From the NCBI GenBank assembly GCA_037783545.1, contig JBBELK010000009.1, positions 1,054,001 to 1,118,000 on the forward strand: a stretch of 64,000 nt of DNA, in the 5' to 3' direction. Source of the DNA: Henricia sp. BOLD:AAB3569. Its lineage: Eukaryota; Echinodermata; Asteroidea; Spinulosida; Echinasteridae. A model generated the notes under the pieces. It did no database searches and was not told the origin of the DNA. It saw only the letters and a list, made by a program, of their open reading frames with translations. Positions 1-9,540 of this stretch are shown here, piece after piece; within the stretch, counting starts at the first letter, position 1; each line of letters begins with the position of its first letter. Made by a program: the position numbers and the translations under genes.

Positions 1-1901
1 ATAATTAAACTTCAATTTCATTTAATTTCGTTTAATTAAGGAATTCTACCTTATCATCACATTGCACCGCGGACTGACGCGAGACATTCGGAGCCAAATG
101 GTTAGAAAACTTGATCAAGTGGTACCACATGTACTCAAAAGTTATAAGTAATATTTTTTCCACAATCTAGCATGGATCATCTGGGACCATCTGTCTATAT
201 TAGTACCGTGAACACTCAAGATGGCCTTTACTCTTTACTCAAGACTCCCACGGCAAAGGATGAATTATCCACAATGTCCTTGTCATAATAGACCGTCTGA
301 TAAAATTAACATATGGTGTAAATTGGTGTTACACATGTACGCTACTCGAACGCCACTATACAGCGCAACATAAATTATAAGAGTTTTCTCTGATACATGC
401 GCAAAAGCCTCACAAAGCGCCTTTATTCTCGATCTCTCACACGTGAAGTTACGATTAATTACAATGTAGGCCTATACCTAAATACAGCGAAAAGGAGCTA
501 TTGTGTTGGGTTCACGACCGTGGGCGTCGTACAGGTCCGGTAGAGCGTGCCTTTAAAGGGAACACCGGCTTTGTTGGGCTATTTTAGGCTCGAAATAGAC
601 CCATACATTATTCTGAAGCGCTTTCCAGAGTAAATTAGATATATCTTGAAAAGGCGCCGTCAAATTTGGCCGTTTTTGAGCATTTTTCAAAAATTCAAGG
701 TCACGTGACTTTTTGGAACCAGATTCTGGTTCCGAAAAGTCACATGGTCTTGCGAGTTAGTTTTGTGTCCAGCCGCATGAATGTTTTCTACTGCAGAACT
801 GCACCAAATTCAACTCTGATTTACCCCCAATATTTATAAGATATTGACAAAAGAGAGACTATTTATACAGGTATGAAACAAAGTTGAACATAATATGTCT
901 GAAAATTCGAACATAAATGTTTGTTTCGAGAGTCCGGAGAACGGGAGCGAGCGCGTGCTACGGCAGGCTACCGTGGAGTGAAGGATATTTGCCCCGCGCA
1001 GCACGGCAAATAGCCTGAGTCCACACACGGCCTGGGTGTGTTGCTTCGGTGTAGGCGTATACGTTTGTGAAGACAAAACATGATGCCAACTCCCGGCAAA
1101 AGAAAACGGAAATTCCTATTCGGTCGTCCGGGCTGTCCAGTGAAATCGTGAGCAGAAAATTGGAGATATCCTGAGTAGGAGAAGAGCGAATCGTAGTTGT
1201 GACAAAGTCGCGAGGCTCGCGCGTAGTTGCAACGGCTGGTAAAGCGTATAACCCGTCTTTTGACCGTTTTGGTTAATTTTGCACTTCTTTAGTAAATTAC
1301 GGGATATTTTGATGATATTTTTTCACAACGACCATCAAAAAAGTATTGTCAATGCTGCTACATCTCTAAATCATGTAAACAGTAGGCCGGTGTGTACCTT
1401 TAATACTTCAGTCATTCAGCTATTAAATACAAGGTTCATCACGGCTATTCTGCGGTTGCATATATTATCTTTGTACAATATTGTGACCCGGTGCATATGC
1501 GTATGCCTTCGTATACGGGCATAGCACCGTGACTGAATGGAAACAAATTTGTTCATGCTTGTGCTTAGGGGTGCACACAAGTAAATTGGGCCCCCCATAG
1601 GAACCAATGCTAAATGCCCCATTTTAAAAAATCATTTGTGTGATAGAATGGACAGCATGCACTGATCACATTTCTGACAAATGCCAGGCTTATCCAAAAG
1701 TGCCCCGCCCATGATGTTTCCTACACCGTTGAATGGAAATAAATGCCTATGCTCTCCCGAATTTTTCTTTTTTCCCTCACAAGATATTTCCTTCCATCTT
1801 CAAATTCCACCATTTGGGAATGTCCAAGGTCTCGGCATATGTCTTGGGCTCAGCCGTGCCAAATTAGGAAATTTTGGTGGTGGTTATGGGAACAGCCCAG
1901 G

Positions 1902-2000
1902 AGGGGGAGGGGGGGGGAGGGGAGGGGGGGGGGGGGGGGGGGGAGGGGAGGGGGGGGGGGGAGGGGAGGGGGGGGGGGGAGGGGAGGGAGGGGGAGGGGT
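1902..2000 (+). repeat. G-rich low-complexity tract
   Basis: About 100 bases of almost pure G with isolated A every few bases. It contains many G runs of four or more and could form G-quadruplexes. Glycine-rich open frames across it are artefacts of composition. It lies between the two copies of the direct repeat at about 1566 and 2285. Confidence 0.9.
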
Positions 2001-3047
2001 TTCACAAAAGGGGGAACAATTTGATAGGTGCATTACCGTTACGTACTGAGGTAAATATAGGCATAGGCCTACTCCTTTTTTGCTGTATTAAACTGATACT
2101 TTGATTGCATCTGTCGTTTCCAGCACCAGACCTGATGTAAATAATATGCCTTAAAAATTTCATTATTCAAGTAATTTCAACTTTTCCCTTAGATGTAAAC
2201 AATGTGCATGACGTGTTTAAATAACCATGGAGGAAGGAAATCCCTCCATGATACAACCAACATGGACGCCACCATTTTGATTCTACAGGGTGCACACAAG
2301 TAAATCGGGCCCCCATAGGAACCAATGCTAAATGCCCCATTATCAAAAATCATTTTAAAATACCAACAACTAGTCTCTCAGCTTCTCAGGACAACCACCA
2401 AAATGCTCATTGAAGTCTCATCTTTTCAATTCTGTTCAATTTTATGTCCGGAGGAAAGGGTCAGAAAAATTGATCTCCAAATTTTATGACAACACAATTT
2501 TAGCTAAATCCTGGGCACAGGACGTGTGAAATAGGATTTTTATTACATAAAACTATAGTACGGGATGTGTTTTACACATTTCAATCAATTTCAGAGAATT
2601 TGATAGTTGCGTTTTGGTGTAATTGCAAGTTTTCTATTTTTATGCTAATGCAATTTCCATATTCATGACAAAGCGGTGATGTCATCTCAGGACAACAATT
2701 CTCCATAGACTTGTGTACAAATGTTGGTGTCATTTTCAGTGGCTTCTTGATATCATGAACTGCAGTTTACCGAGTTTGTTTAGTATGTCATTTGCAACAA
2801 TCCTGACAAGTTTGTTTGAGCCAAAAATGGATCAGTGGGCTACTGTTACTGTTTGAAATGTAATGTTTTTTCTTTGTTTTTCAACTGTGGGTTCCCTCTA
2901 TGATTAGCTATAAACAGCGCCCTCACCTGTCATGAAAATTTTGAAGTAAAGAAAAGGTCACTTCTTTCTAAAATAAAACAAATTTGAGTTTGCCTCTTTG
3001 TCTGCAGCAGTTTGATCCTTTGATTTGTGTATAAAACCAGCTTGTTG

Positions 3048-3187
3048 TTAAAGGCACAGGCTCGTCAGCAATGCGCGCCCGCCAAATTCGTGCTCGAAAC
3101 ACGCAGCTCCATGCCTTTGCTATGGAGCTGCGTATTGCGTGGCACACATTTGGCGGGCGCGCATTGCTGACGAGCCTGTGCCTTTAA
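3048..3187. mobile_element. Palindromic MITE, TTAA-flanked (family A copy 1)
   Basis: About 135 bp, an almost perfect inverted repeat whose ends read AGGCACAGGCTCGTC. It is flanked on both sides by TTAA, the target site of piggyBac-type transposases. The centre contains GCAGCTCCATGCCTTTGC followed by its complement. At least seven more copies of this family occur in the window (10944, 13164, 15504, 41531, 51150, 52220, 55261). It has no coding capacity, so it is non-autonomous. Assignment to piggyBac rests on the TTAA duplication only. Confidence 0.85.
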
Positions 3188-3823
3188 TGTTCACGTCACA
3201 AATCCTTTAAAATATATTGATACATCGCAGACATTTCCCAAGCATAATTTTTGCTATATTTATTGCCAATAGCAGCATGGAAATTGATCGCAGGTGCATG
3301 TCCAAGTTCAATGTTAAATTTGCACCACCCTCAGCAGGCCTCAGTAGAGAGGAAAAAAATCACACAGGAAAGGTCGGATTGCGAGCAGGGCTCTTAAAGA
3401 AACAAAATACCATCAACCTCTAAATGATGCTTGACTACATGGGGACATGGATGAGAACTGCTATGAATAAATATCATTGGGTGTACGTGTATATGTGATC
3501 CCTCCTGATTTGTATCTACATGTACCATCCTGTGTTTTGTTTTACGACCAATTACCTACTAATCCTATTAAACTAATCGTGGGGGGCGCACGCTCCCCCC
3601 TTTCCTTTAAAAACAAATCCCAACAAAACATTTTTTTGTTGGCATCCAATCCATCCAAGACACGGAGTACCTAAACCCTTATCTCAACCATATCAAACAT
3701 CTCAGTCTGCTAAAACACCTGGATTGAGCCATTTTAGTTCTCTTTAATCAAATACCACTATACCAACGACATAGGTTTCTTCGTTGGAATTAGAACACCA
3801 AAATCCAAAGCTCTCTCCATCCT

Positions 3824-4065
3824 GGAGCCAATTTCATAAAGCTGTTTTAAATTAGCAGAAAAATTTGCTAATCAAAAATTTGTCTGCTTTATAAAAATGG
3901 GTTAATAGTCAACACTGTATGTCAACTTGTGTTTTTAGCAAGAATAGCAGAACACCAGTCAATTGTAATACACATCATATAATATTTTGACTGAAACCCA
4001 TTTTATATAGCAAACACATTTTAGATTAAGCACATTTGTCTGCTAAACAGCTTTATGAAATAAGC
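3824..4065. mobile_element. Palindromic MITE with ends AATTTCATAAAGCTG
   Basis: The left end reads GAGCCAATTTCATAAAGCTG and the right end is its near-complement (CAGCTTTATGAAATAAGCC). The interior is AT-rich, with further inverted segments (TTAGCAGAAAAATTTGC and related). It has no coding capacity. It directly abuts the next palindromic element. Confidence 0.75.
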
Positions 4066-4222
4066 CAGTTCGGAGTCTCGACTGCGCATGCGTCTCCCGA
4101 CTTTGGTTTGAGATAAACAAAGCGGTATGCATTGTGTTTATCTCAAATGACCTGTGTTTATCTCAAATGACCTTGACACAATCCCATAGACGTTCATTGC
4201 GCGCGCGAGATTCCGAACTGGC
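4064..4222. mobile_element. Short inverted-repeat element with ends GCCAGTTCGGA
   Basis: The ends GCCAGTTCGGAGTCTCG and CGAGATTCCGAACTGGC are inverted copies. A short internal direct duplication (GTGTTTATCTCAAATGACC, twice in tandem at about 4133-4172) is present. No open reading frame. It appears inserted at, or sharing a border with, the preceding MITE. Confidence 0.7.
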
Positions 4223-4645
4223 TTATTGACCCCTGGATAGTATCAGGCCGGCCCGGCAAGGAACATCATTTTGTCTCCGGCAACATCAGAGTCAGGACTC
4301 CGGCTATGACAGAGCTGTCTCCAACTAGATGATGAATGGTATAGCCGCCAGTAGTCCCCCAGGATGAGAATAATTAGACAGAGAATGTCATTGATGCGAG
4401 CCCCATCAAGGACATGTAGGCATACTTATGATATTTGTATAGTCTAATTTTTCAGCGATTTCACGAAGGCGGGAGAGAAAAAAATCAATGTTGATGACGC
4501 GCGTCTGTACGCACGCCGTTCTCGAAATGTGAAATGCGCGCGCCAGACGTGGCTCCAAAATCCGAACACTGTGCATGCATGTAGCATGCAGTTGCGCACT
4601 GGATTTTTTTTTAGTGCAACGATGAGATGATTTTTATTAATAAAA

Positions 4646-4778
4646 ATGAAAATAACGTCAAGCGTTTTTCAATGCATGCACTTGGACAAGGCGTACAGTA
4701 TGCTGTCTGGAAAGAACGTGAACATTTTGCTGGAATACTTCAAACTTTTGGATGTCCACAATGAAATGTCAATCAACG
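4646..4778 (+). CDS. EFCAB9: EFCAB9 exon 1
   Basis: Begins at the ATG at 4646 and encodes MKITSSVFQC through the LDVHNEMSIN block. It ends with donor GTAATG, phase 1. The split codon joins exon 2 to give Asp, which restores the family motif IND-IQFYNFL. Confidence 0.85.
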
Positions 4779-7243
4779 GTAATGTTGTTAGGCGCTAGGC
4801 TAGTCCAGGTTGGACGTCGTCTTCATTGCATTACGAGTGACGTCCAGGTTACGATGTCTCTAAACAGGGGAACTGAAACTTCCACAATTTTTAAGCTATA
4901 TTACCTTTTAATGGACGTCGAATTTATGTCCACATATCCTTGACGTCGTCATTTTGATATATACCAAATTTGATGAAAAAAATAGTGAAATCTAAGGCAC
5001 AACCTAACGTTAAAGTTTAGAGAAATAAATAACAGCTGCCGTCGCGTCACGCTTCGTAAAATTTGGATAGGCTTGCGCGTGCGGCGCCACGATTCCAGGC
5101 ACGCAATGCGCCGAGGCCATGGCCTAGTTCAGTTGCGACGCGCGCACGGCCGGCACGCGTACGCGGGACTAGACTACGCGCGCGGTGAGAACAAAACAAG
5201 CTGAACGTACGTACGCGACAACTTGGCTGTCTGTATTGTAGGGATTTTTGTGCACAAATATATAGCAAATTAGCGTGACTTTTCGCCGTTTTCCTCCGGA
5301 ATATGCAGTTCGGTGATGTGTAGTGGATTTCTAAACCCGGCAATCCCAAAGATTAGGACACATGGAACTTTGTTAGCACATTACCCGCTTCCAGCACAAG
5401 GTAGAAATATTAAAAAAAATTGTTACAAAAATTTTCCCGCCCCCCTGTTTTTGGGACTTCATATATACCCTGACTCCGTATCCACATGTAGTATGCGGTA
5501 CGGAGTCCAACCTGGGCTAGCGCTAGGCCTGCTTATTACTCCAACACCTTGGCTTGTCTGCGCCAAAGATTAGACTTATTTCTACCGCTAAACTTGATTG
5601 TAAAGTACCATTCACTGGTACGGTCTTCGGGCGACATTTACGCAAAACTTTCTCTCTTTTGTTTAGCAAGGTTTTCGCGCTGCGAATTCGAAGAAAGCTG
5701 AACAAGTTTCAACTTGCGCGCGCGAATGTTCGACGCAACCAGCTTTCGCGTGAAGCAAAGGCTCACTGCCATAAGGTCGTGGCAACATTACAGAAGTTTT
5801 TATTTCAACAGATATACAGTTCTACAACTTTCTGCACTCCGTGACGGATCTGAGCAAGAAACACATTTACAACGTCTTCGATATGCTGGATGTAGACGGA
5901 TCTGGCGGGATAGACTTTGATGAGTTCTACCTGCTAGCTTGCATTCTAATCGCCCTTAAGGTTGGTATAGGGCATCATGTGCACCCCCCCCCCCTCCCCC
6001 CCCCCCAACCCCACCCCCCCCCCCCCCCCCCCCCCCCCCCCGAAAATATGTCGTGCCCCCTTGTGCCCTTCCCCAAATGAAACTTCAGGTTTGCACAACT
6101 AAGTGTAAGCTGCTTTGCGTGGCCCACCCCCAAGGGAAACATCCTGGGGAAAACCCAAGCAAAAATTAGTGGAGACTGCAAGCCAAATTCTCACACAGTG
6201 GGAATAGAACCCGGGACGCCAAACCAACCGCCTCAGGTACCATATTGTCGACATGATTTACAAATTGCAAAATTTGCACCGACAGCCTCGTTTCGGATGC
6301 TGAGCCATTGTACTACGTCCGAGTCATCTTTCCATTTGCAAATGTTATCACAAAAGAAAGCATGCACAGAGACCGTTGTTTTCGATGACAAGTTTCTACA
6401 GCACTTTATTCCCGCAGGACAAAGAGGAGAAGCAGTTTATCTACAGACATTCCCGAACCGTCTTTGAGCTACTCGACGAGGACGGAAGCAACAGCATCTC
6501 GGCCGAGGAGTTTTCATCCTTCGGGTTTCTCTTCAACTTCCACGGAGCTGCTGTTAGTCGCATTTTCAAGGACTTTGATATATCGGGGGACGAGGTGAGA
6601 ATAAATCAATCCGCGCGCGCCAAATTCGAGCCACGAAATACGCAGCTCCATGTCTTTGACGTCAACAACTATCATATCCGCCATTACTGTTTCCATACTA
6701 TGGCACGCCAAAGCGGAAATAATTCAACACTGAAAAGTTTGCCATCAACCCTGAAAAACAAGTCTTGACATTTTAAAAAACTTGCCAACAAAAGCACGGT
6801 ATGCCAGTTTTAAACAGTCTCTCAACATTTAAAAGTCATGCCAACCATTTTTTTCTTGCGCTACATTTACGAAAATGGGTCAACATTAAATTATCAGTGT
6901 TGAATTATTTTCACTTTGGCGTGCGATAGTATGGACACAGTAATGGCGATAGCAACCGTTGTCAAGCCAAGTGAAACCTAAAAAAAGTGTTAATATCACT
7001 CTCCTACTTTACTATTTACCTGGGTGTGAATTCCATTTTAAGGAGTTAGACTACAAGGAGTTCAAGATGTTCGCCATGGCTTGCATCGACAAACAGAACG
7101 ACTTCGAGCGCGAGAAACGAGAGAAACTTGAACGTCGCCGACAGCGGGAAGAAAAGAAAGCCCGGAGAAAGTTAGAGCGCCCCCAACAGGAAGGTCGACT
7201 GGATGCGACTGTGCCGTCTTGCTTGTCGTGTCCCATTCAGTAA
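4646..7243 (+). CDS. EFCAB9: EFCAB9 ortholog, EF-hand calcium sensor of the CatSper channel
   Basis: Four exons join to a 219-residue protein: 4646-4778, 5812-5960, 6418-6594 and 7043-7243, with phases 1, 0, 0. In mammals EFCAB9 partners CATSPERzeta on the sperm flagellar Ca2+ channel CatSper and tunes it to Ca2+ and pH. Seen here: conserved blocks YFKLLDVH, FYNFLHSVTDL, NVFDMLD, FIYRHSR and IFKDFDISGD. Three EF-hand loops lie at residues 71-82, 114-125 and 148-159, plus a degenerate half-loop at about 36-47. The C-terminus from about 166 is a highly charged Arg/Lys/Glu helix. All three loops keep acidic or polar residues at positions 1, 3, 5, 9 and 12. Length is slightly above the human protein (about 197 aa). 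The start ATG at 4646 fits the family N-terminus; no other in-frame ATG precedes the conserved block. Splice sites are inferred, not proven by transcript. Confidence 0.88.
5323..5520 (+). repeat. Interspersed repeat, family I copy 1
   Basis: About 190 bp in EFCAB9 intron 1, closely matching 25527-25697 in the same orientation. Shared landmarks are AGATTAGGACACRTGGAA, GTTAGCACATTACC and GCGGTACGGAGTCCAACC. No clear terminal repeats or coding capacity; class unknown. Confidence 0.7.
5812..5960 (+). CDS. EFCAB9: EFCAB9 exon 2 (first EF-hand)
   Basis: The acceptor is TTTATTTCAACAG. Encodes IQFYNFLHSVTDL and the first full EF loop (Asp71, Asp73, Ser75, Asp79, Glu82). The donor GTTGGT follows AAG at 5960, phase 0. 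A long C-rich tract starts only about 23 bp downstream of the donor. Confidence 0.88.
5983..6042 (+). repeat. C-rich tract next to EFCAB9 exon 2 donor
   Basis: Sixty bases of nearly pure C with few interruptions, beginning about 23 bp after the exon 2 splice donor. The minus strand is G-rich with quadruplex potential. Proline- or glycine-rich frames here are composition artefacts. Confidence 0.9.
6418..6594 (+). CDS. EFCAB9: EFCAB9 exon 3 (second EF-hand and start of third)
   Basis: The acceptor is TTTATTCCCGCAG. Encodes DKEEKQFIYRHSRTVF, the second EF loop (Asp114 to Glu125) and the start of the third loop (DISGDE). The donor GTGAGA follows GAG, phase 0. Confidence 0.88.
7043..7243 (+). CDS. 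EFCAB9: EFCAB9 exon 4 (end of third EF-hand, basic tail)
   Basis: The acceptor CCATTTTAAG is modest, but the exon completes the third EF loop as ELDYKEF and continues through MACIDKQNDFERE into a charged RRRQREEKKARRK tail. Stop TAA at 7241-7243. Confidence 0.83.
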   Translation, partial: ELDYKEFKMFAMACIDKQNDFEREKREKLERRRQREEKKARRKLERPQQEGRLDATVPSCLSCPIQ

Positions 7244-7354
7244 AATTACCAAAATGTCCTCTCCCAGAAAGAAAAGCAGTTTTCTTAAATCATAAATTCT
7301 TGATCAGATGCAGAAAAGACGTTTGTTGAATAACAGCAAGCTTGATCGACAAAT

Positions 7355-7640
7355 CACTTTGGAATCACTTTCAAGACAATTTTACTTTCGTGATTCAGTC
7401 CAAGTGGACCTGTTTGAACAAAGTGATTCCCACAACAATGAAATGTGACAGCTCCAATTTCTGGGAGAATCGATGCAGTTAAGGGCTCTCGAAAAACCCA
7501 TTTTGATGGGTTTCAACTTGCCTGGCCGGGATTAGCTAACCACTGGAGCAGAGCATCTCCCAAGGCCAAACAGCCCTAGAAGTACAGAAGCACGCAGAGA
7601 GGCACTTTGCATCCTGCGCCTCAGCAGTTCTTACAGAGGC
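7355..7640 (+). repeat. Interspersed repeat, family J copy 1
   Basis: Resembles 13020-13400 (same strand) and 46265-46565 (opposite strand). Shared pieces include AATCACTTTGGAAT, GTGATTCCCACA, AATGAAATGTGACA and CTGCGCCTCAGCAGTTCTTAC. Non-coding and diverged; class unknown. Confidence 0.65.
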
Positions 7641-7828
7641 TGGTGCAGTCATCTAGTCAGCATCGCCACCAGGGGTGTTAAAATATGCATGTTAGTTTCT
7701 CTCGGCCTTCCTGAACGTTCGGTCAGAGTACAATTTTCTAACCTTACAGAAAATTGACACACACTGCTTTTCAAAAAGATACCGTACACTTCTTTAATGA
7801 TCATCTTGTTAATGATTTCATGAAATTA

Positions 7829-8680
7829 GCCTCCGGGTGAGCGTCGGAGACTATTGCAGGAACATATCGGATGGCAAATATGTGATTTATTTCACTTTTT
7901 AGAAACTTCAGTCTAGTCAACTTACCACCAATGTGCTCTTGGATTTACTGGGAACATTAAGATTGTCCACCTACTTCCGGATAGACGATTTGAACGTTGA
8001 TTTTAGTGGATTTTTGGTGCAATGTGTACCAATGTTCCCCTTCACAGGTTTCCCCCCGTAGTCCGGTGCGAGCCGATTCTCTATATAGATGGCGCCCTTT
8101 CTTGGTGATTGTGTGTTTAATAATATGGCGTGGCGGTTGAACAATTCACACAGAATCGTCTTGCAACAACACTACAAAAATCCACTAAAATCAACATTAA
8201 AATAGTCCATCCAGAAGTAAGTGGACAATTTTAAAGTTCCCAGTAAATCCAAGAGCACATTGGTGGTAGGTTGACTGGAGTGAAGTTTCTAAAAAGTGAA
8301 ATAAATCGCATGTTTGCCATCCCCACGGCTACGGTACCTGTGCCCTTGGGCAAGGCACTTAACCACACTTGCTCCATCCTTCGGAAGGGATGTAAAGCCG
8401 TTGGTCCAGTGTGTTAGGTAATGGAAACGCACTCTAAAGATCCCAGAGCATTCTTTCGTGAAGAGCAAGGGGGATCATCCCCGGTGTCTCTGGCCATTTC
8501 TAATTATAATTCTTCATGGGTTTCCTCACGCTTGCGAGTGACAGTGCAATGAGCACTATTGAGGAATCCTTGGTATGAATACCAGAAAGAAATAATAATA
8601 ATAATAATAATAATAATAATCCAATATGTTCCTGCAATAATACGGTCTGTCATAGTCTCGGACGCTCACCCAGCCGGTGA
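7829..8680. mobile_element. Large palindromic MITE, interrupted by a SINE
   Basis: The left arm starts CCGGGTGAGCGTCGGAGACT and runs through TTTATTTCACTTTTTAGAAA and GTGCTCTTGGATTTACTGGG. The right arm repeats these inverted and ends CGGACGCTCACCCAGCCGG. The right arm is split at 8323-8620 by a tRNA-derived SINE, so the SINE arrived later. No coding capacity. Confidence 0.8.
8323..8620 (+). mobile_element. tRNA-derived SINE, 5'-truncated, with (AAT)n tail
   Basis: Body from GTGCCCTTGGGCAAGGCACT to GGTATGAATACCAGAAAG, then (AAT)n to 8620. Other copies: 24270-24545 (minus), 45281-45620 (minus, the only one with the full tRNA-like head) and 57838-57990 (minus, partial). This copy lacks most of the tRNA head. 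Inserted inside the right arm of a palindromic MITE. Confidence 0.8.
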
Positions 8681-9233
8681 GCGTCAATGGCACTCAGACT
8701 ATCATGAAATAAGAACGACACAGCACATAATAGCGGTTTAGAGCATTTCACACAAAAATATAATTCATTTATAAATGTCTATTTTGTCAAAGTTAATGTA
8801 CAAAATTCTGATGAACGCACAGCTGCCTTTGAGAATATCAGTTTTAAATACGAATTTCAGATATAGTCGGACAAATTTTAAATGCCTCAGACATTTTTTA
8901 AATGCCCACACAATATTTGGAATTTGGGTGGGTAATAAGTGGATTTCGAAAGGTGGGTAGAAAGTGGTTATTCTACTTTAGCCATGGAGTCATCGGTTTC
9001 AGGTCTGTATACAGAATTTCCTAACACCAAAAGGTAAAACTACTAAATTATTTTTTAAACAATCTTTATGACTGAACCAAAGTCTGAACCATCAAGTGAA
9101 ATAACAGTGCATGGTTAATGTCATTTCTTTAAGAAAAGTGGAATGTGTTTTGGAATTTTTAGTATATATATATATACATGTAGTGCGATGAAATTTCAGT
9201 TGAACTCGAGCAGCAGCTGTCAAATAGTTGCCC

Positions 9234-9383
9234 ATAGACCCTTTGCACCAATGGCCATGTTACAGGGCAGGTTTCCTTATTTAAATGATGTTACAATAGA
9301 TCCACAAAGCGCATACTCTTGCATGATGCACGGTGACGATGTGATTGTCCCCCCAAGATGGCCGCCGTACAAAGCGTCTATTG
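9234..9383. mobile_element. MITE family E copy 1, abutting HOGA1 stop codon
   Basis: Ends resemble TATAGACC...GGTCTATA. Internal GATGTTACAATAGAYCCACA and a GGCGGCCAT-type motif are shared with 33685-33823 and 57677-57818. Its right end lies about 8 bp from the HOGA1 stop (9391-9393), so it would form the start of the HOGA1 3' UTR. Confidence 0.7.
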
Positions 9384-9390
9384 CAGTGAT

Positions 9391-9540
9391 TCACAGGAAT
9401 CCATTTCTGCTGAAGATGTCCTTCAACTGAGCCTTCTTTGTCTCACTAATGGGTAGGAGTGGAGAGCGCGTTGGTCCCCCGTACAGCCCAAACCACTCCA
9501 TGGCAGTTTTCAGACCTGCAACTCCAAACGTCTTGGTCAC
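9391..9540 (-). CDS. HOGA1: HOGA1 exon 7 (terminal)
   Basis: The acceptor is TATTGAACAG. Encodes [20 protein letters not shown] and [10 protein letters not shown], ending SRNGFL with stop TGA at 9393-9391. Confidence 0.97.
   Translation of the reverse strand: MTKTFGVAGLKTAMEWFGLYGGPTRSPLLPISETKKAQLKDIFSRNGFL

Larger units (their letters stand above)
1..4645. other. Intergenic region upstream of EFCAB9, no gene seen
   Basis: No coding exon could be supported here; open frames are short and lack any recognisable protein family. The stretch holds a direct repeat pair (about 1566-1640 and 2285-2357), a G-rich tract (1902-2000), a TTAA-flanked hairpin element (3048-3187) and two adjacent palindromic elements (3824-4065 and 4064-4222). 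The EFCAB9 promoter should lie close to its right edge, but no TATA box or other element was clear enough to call. Confidence 0.6.
7244..9390. other. Intergenic region between EFCAB9 and HOGA1, repeats only
   Basis: No exon supported. Contains a family J repeat (about 7355-7640), a large palindromic element split by a SINE (7829-8680), a short TA microsatellite near 9165 and a family E MITE ending 8 bp from the HOGA1 stop codon. HOGA1 and EFCAB9 converge here, so both 3' UTRs must lie in this stretch. No convincing polyadenylation signal close to either stop was identified. Confidence 0.6.

Noticed and set aside
834-1076. Minus-strand frame starting MSSQTYTPTPKQHTQ
   Set aside because: No homology recognised, no neighbouring exons; likely chance.
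1681-2104. Glycine-rich open frames over the G-rich tract
   Set aside because: They come from a low-complexity G run read in three frames; no start context, domain or splice structure supports a gene.
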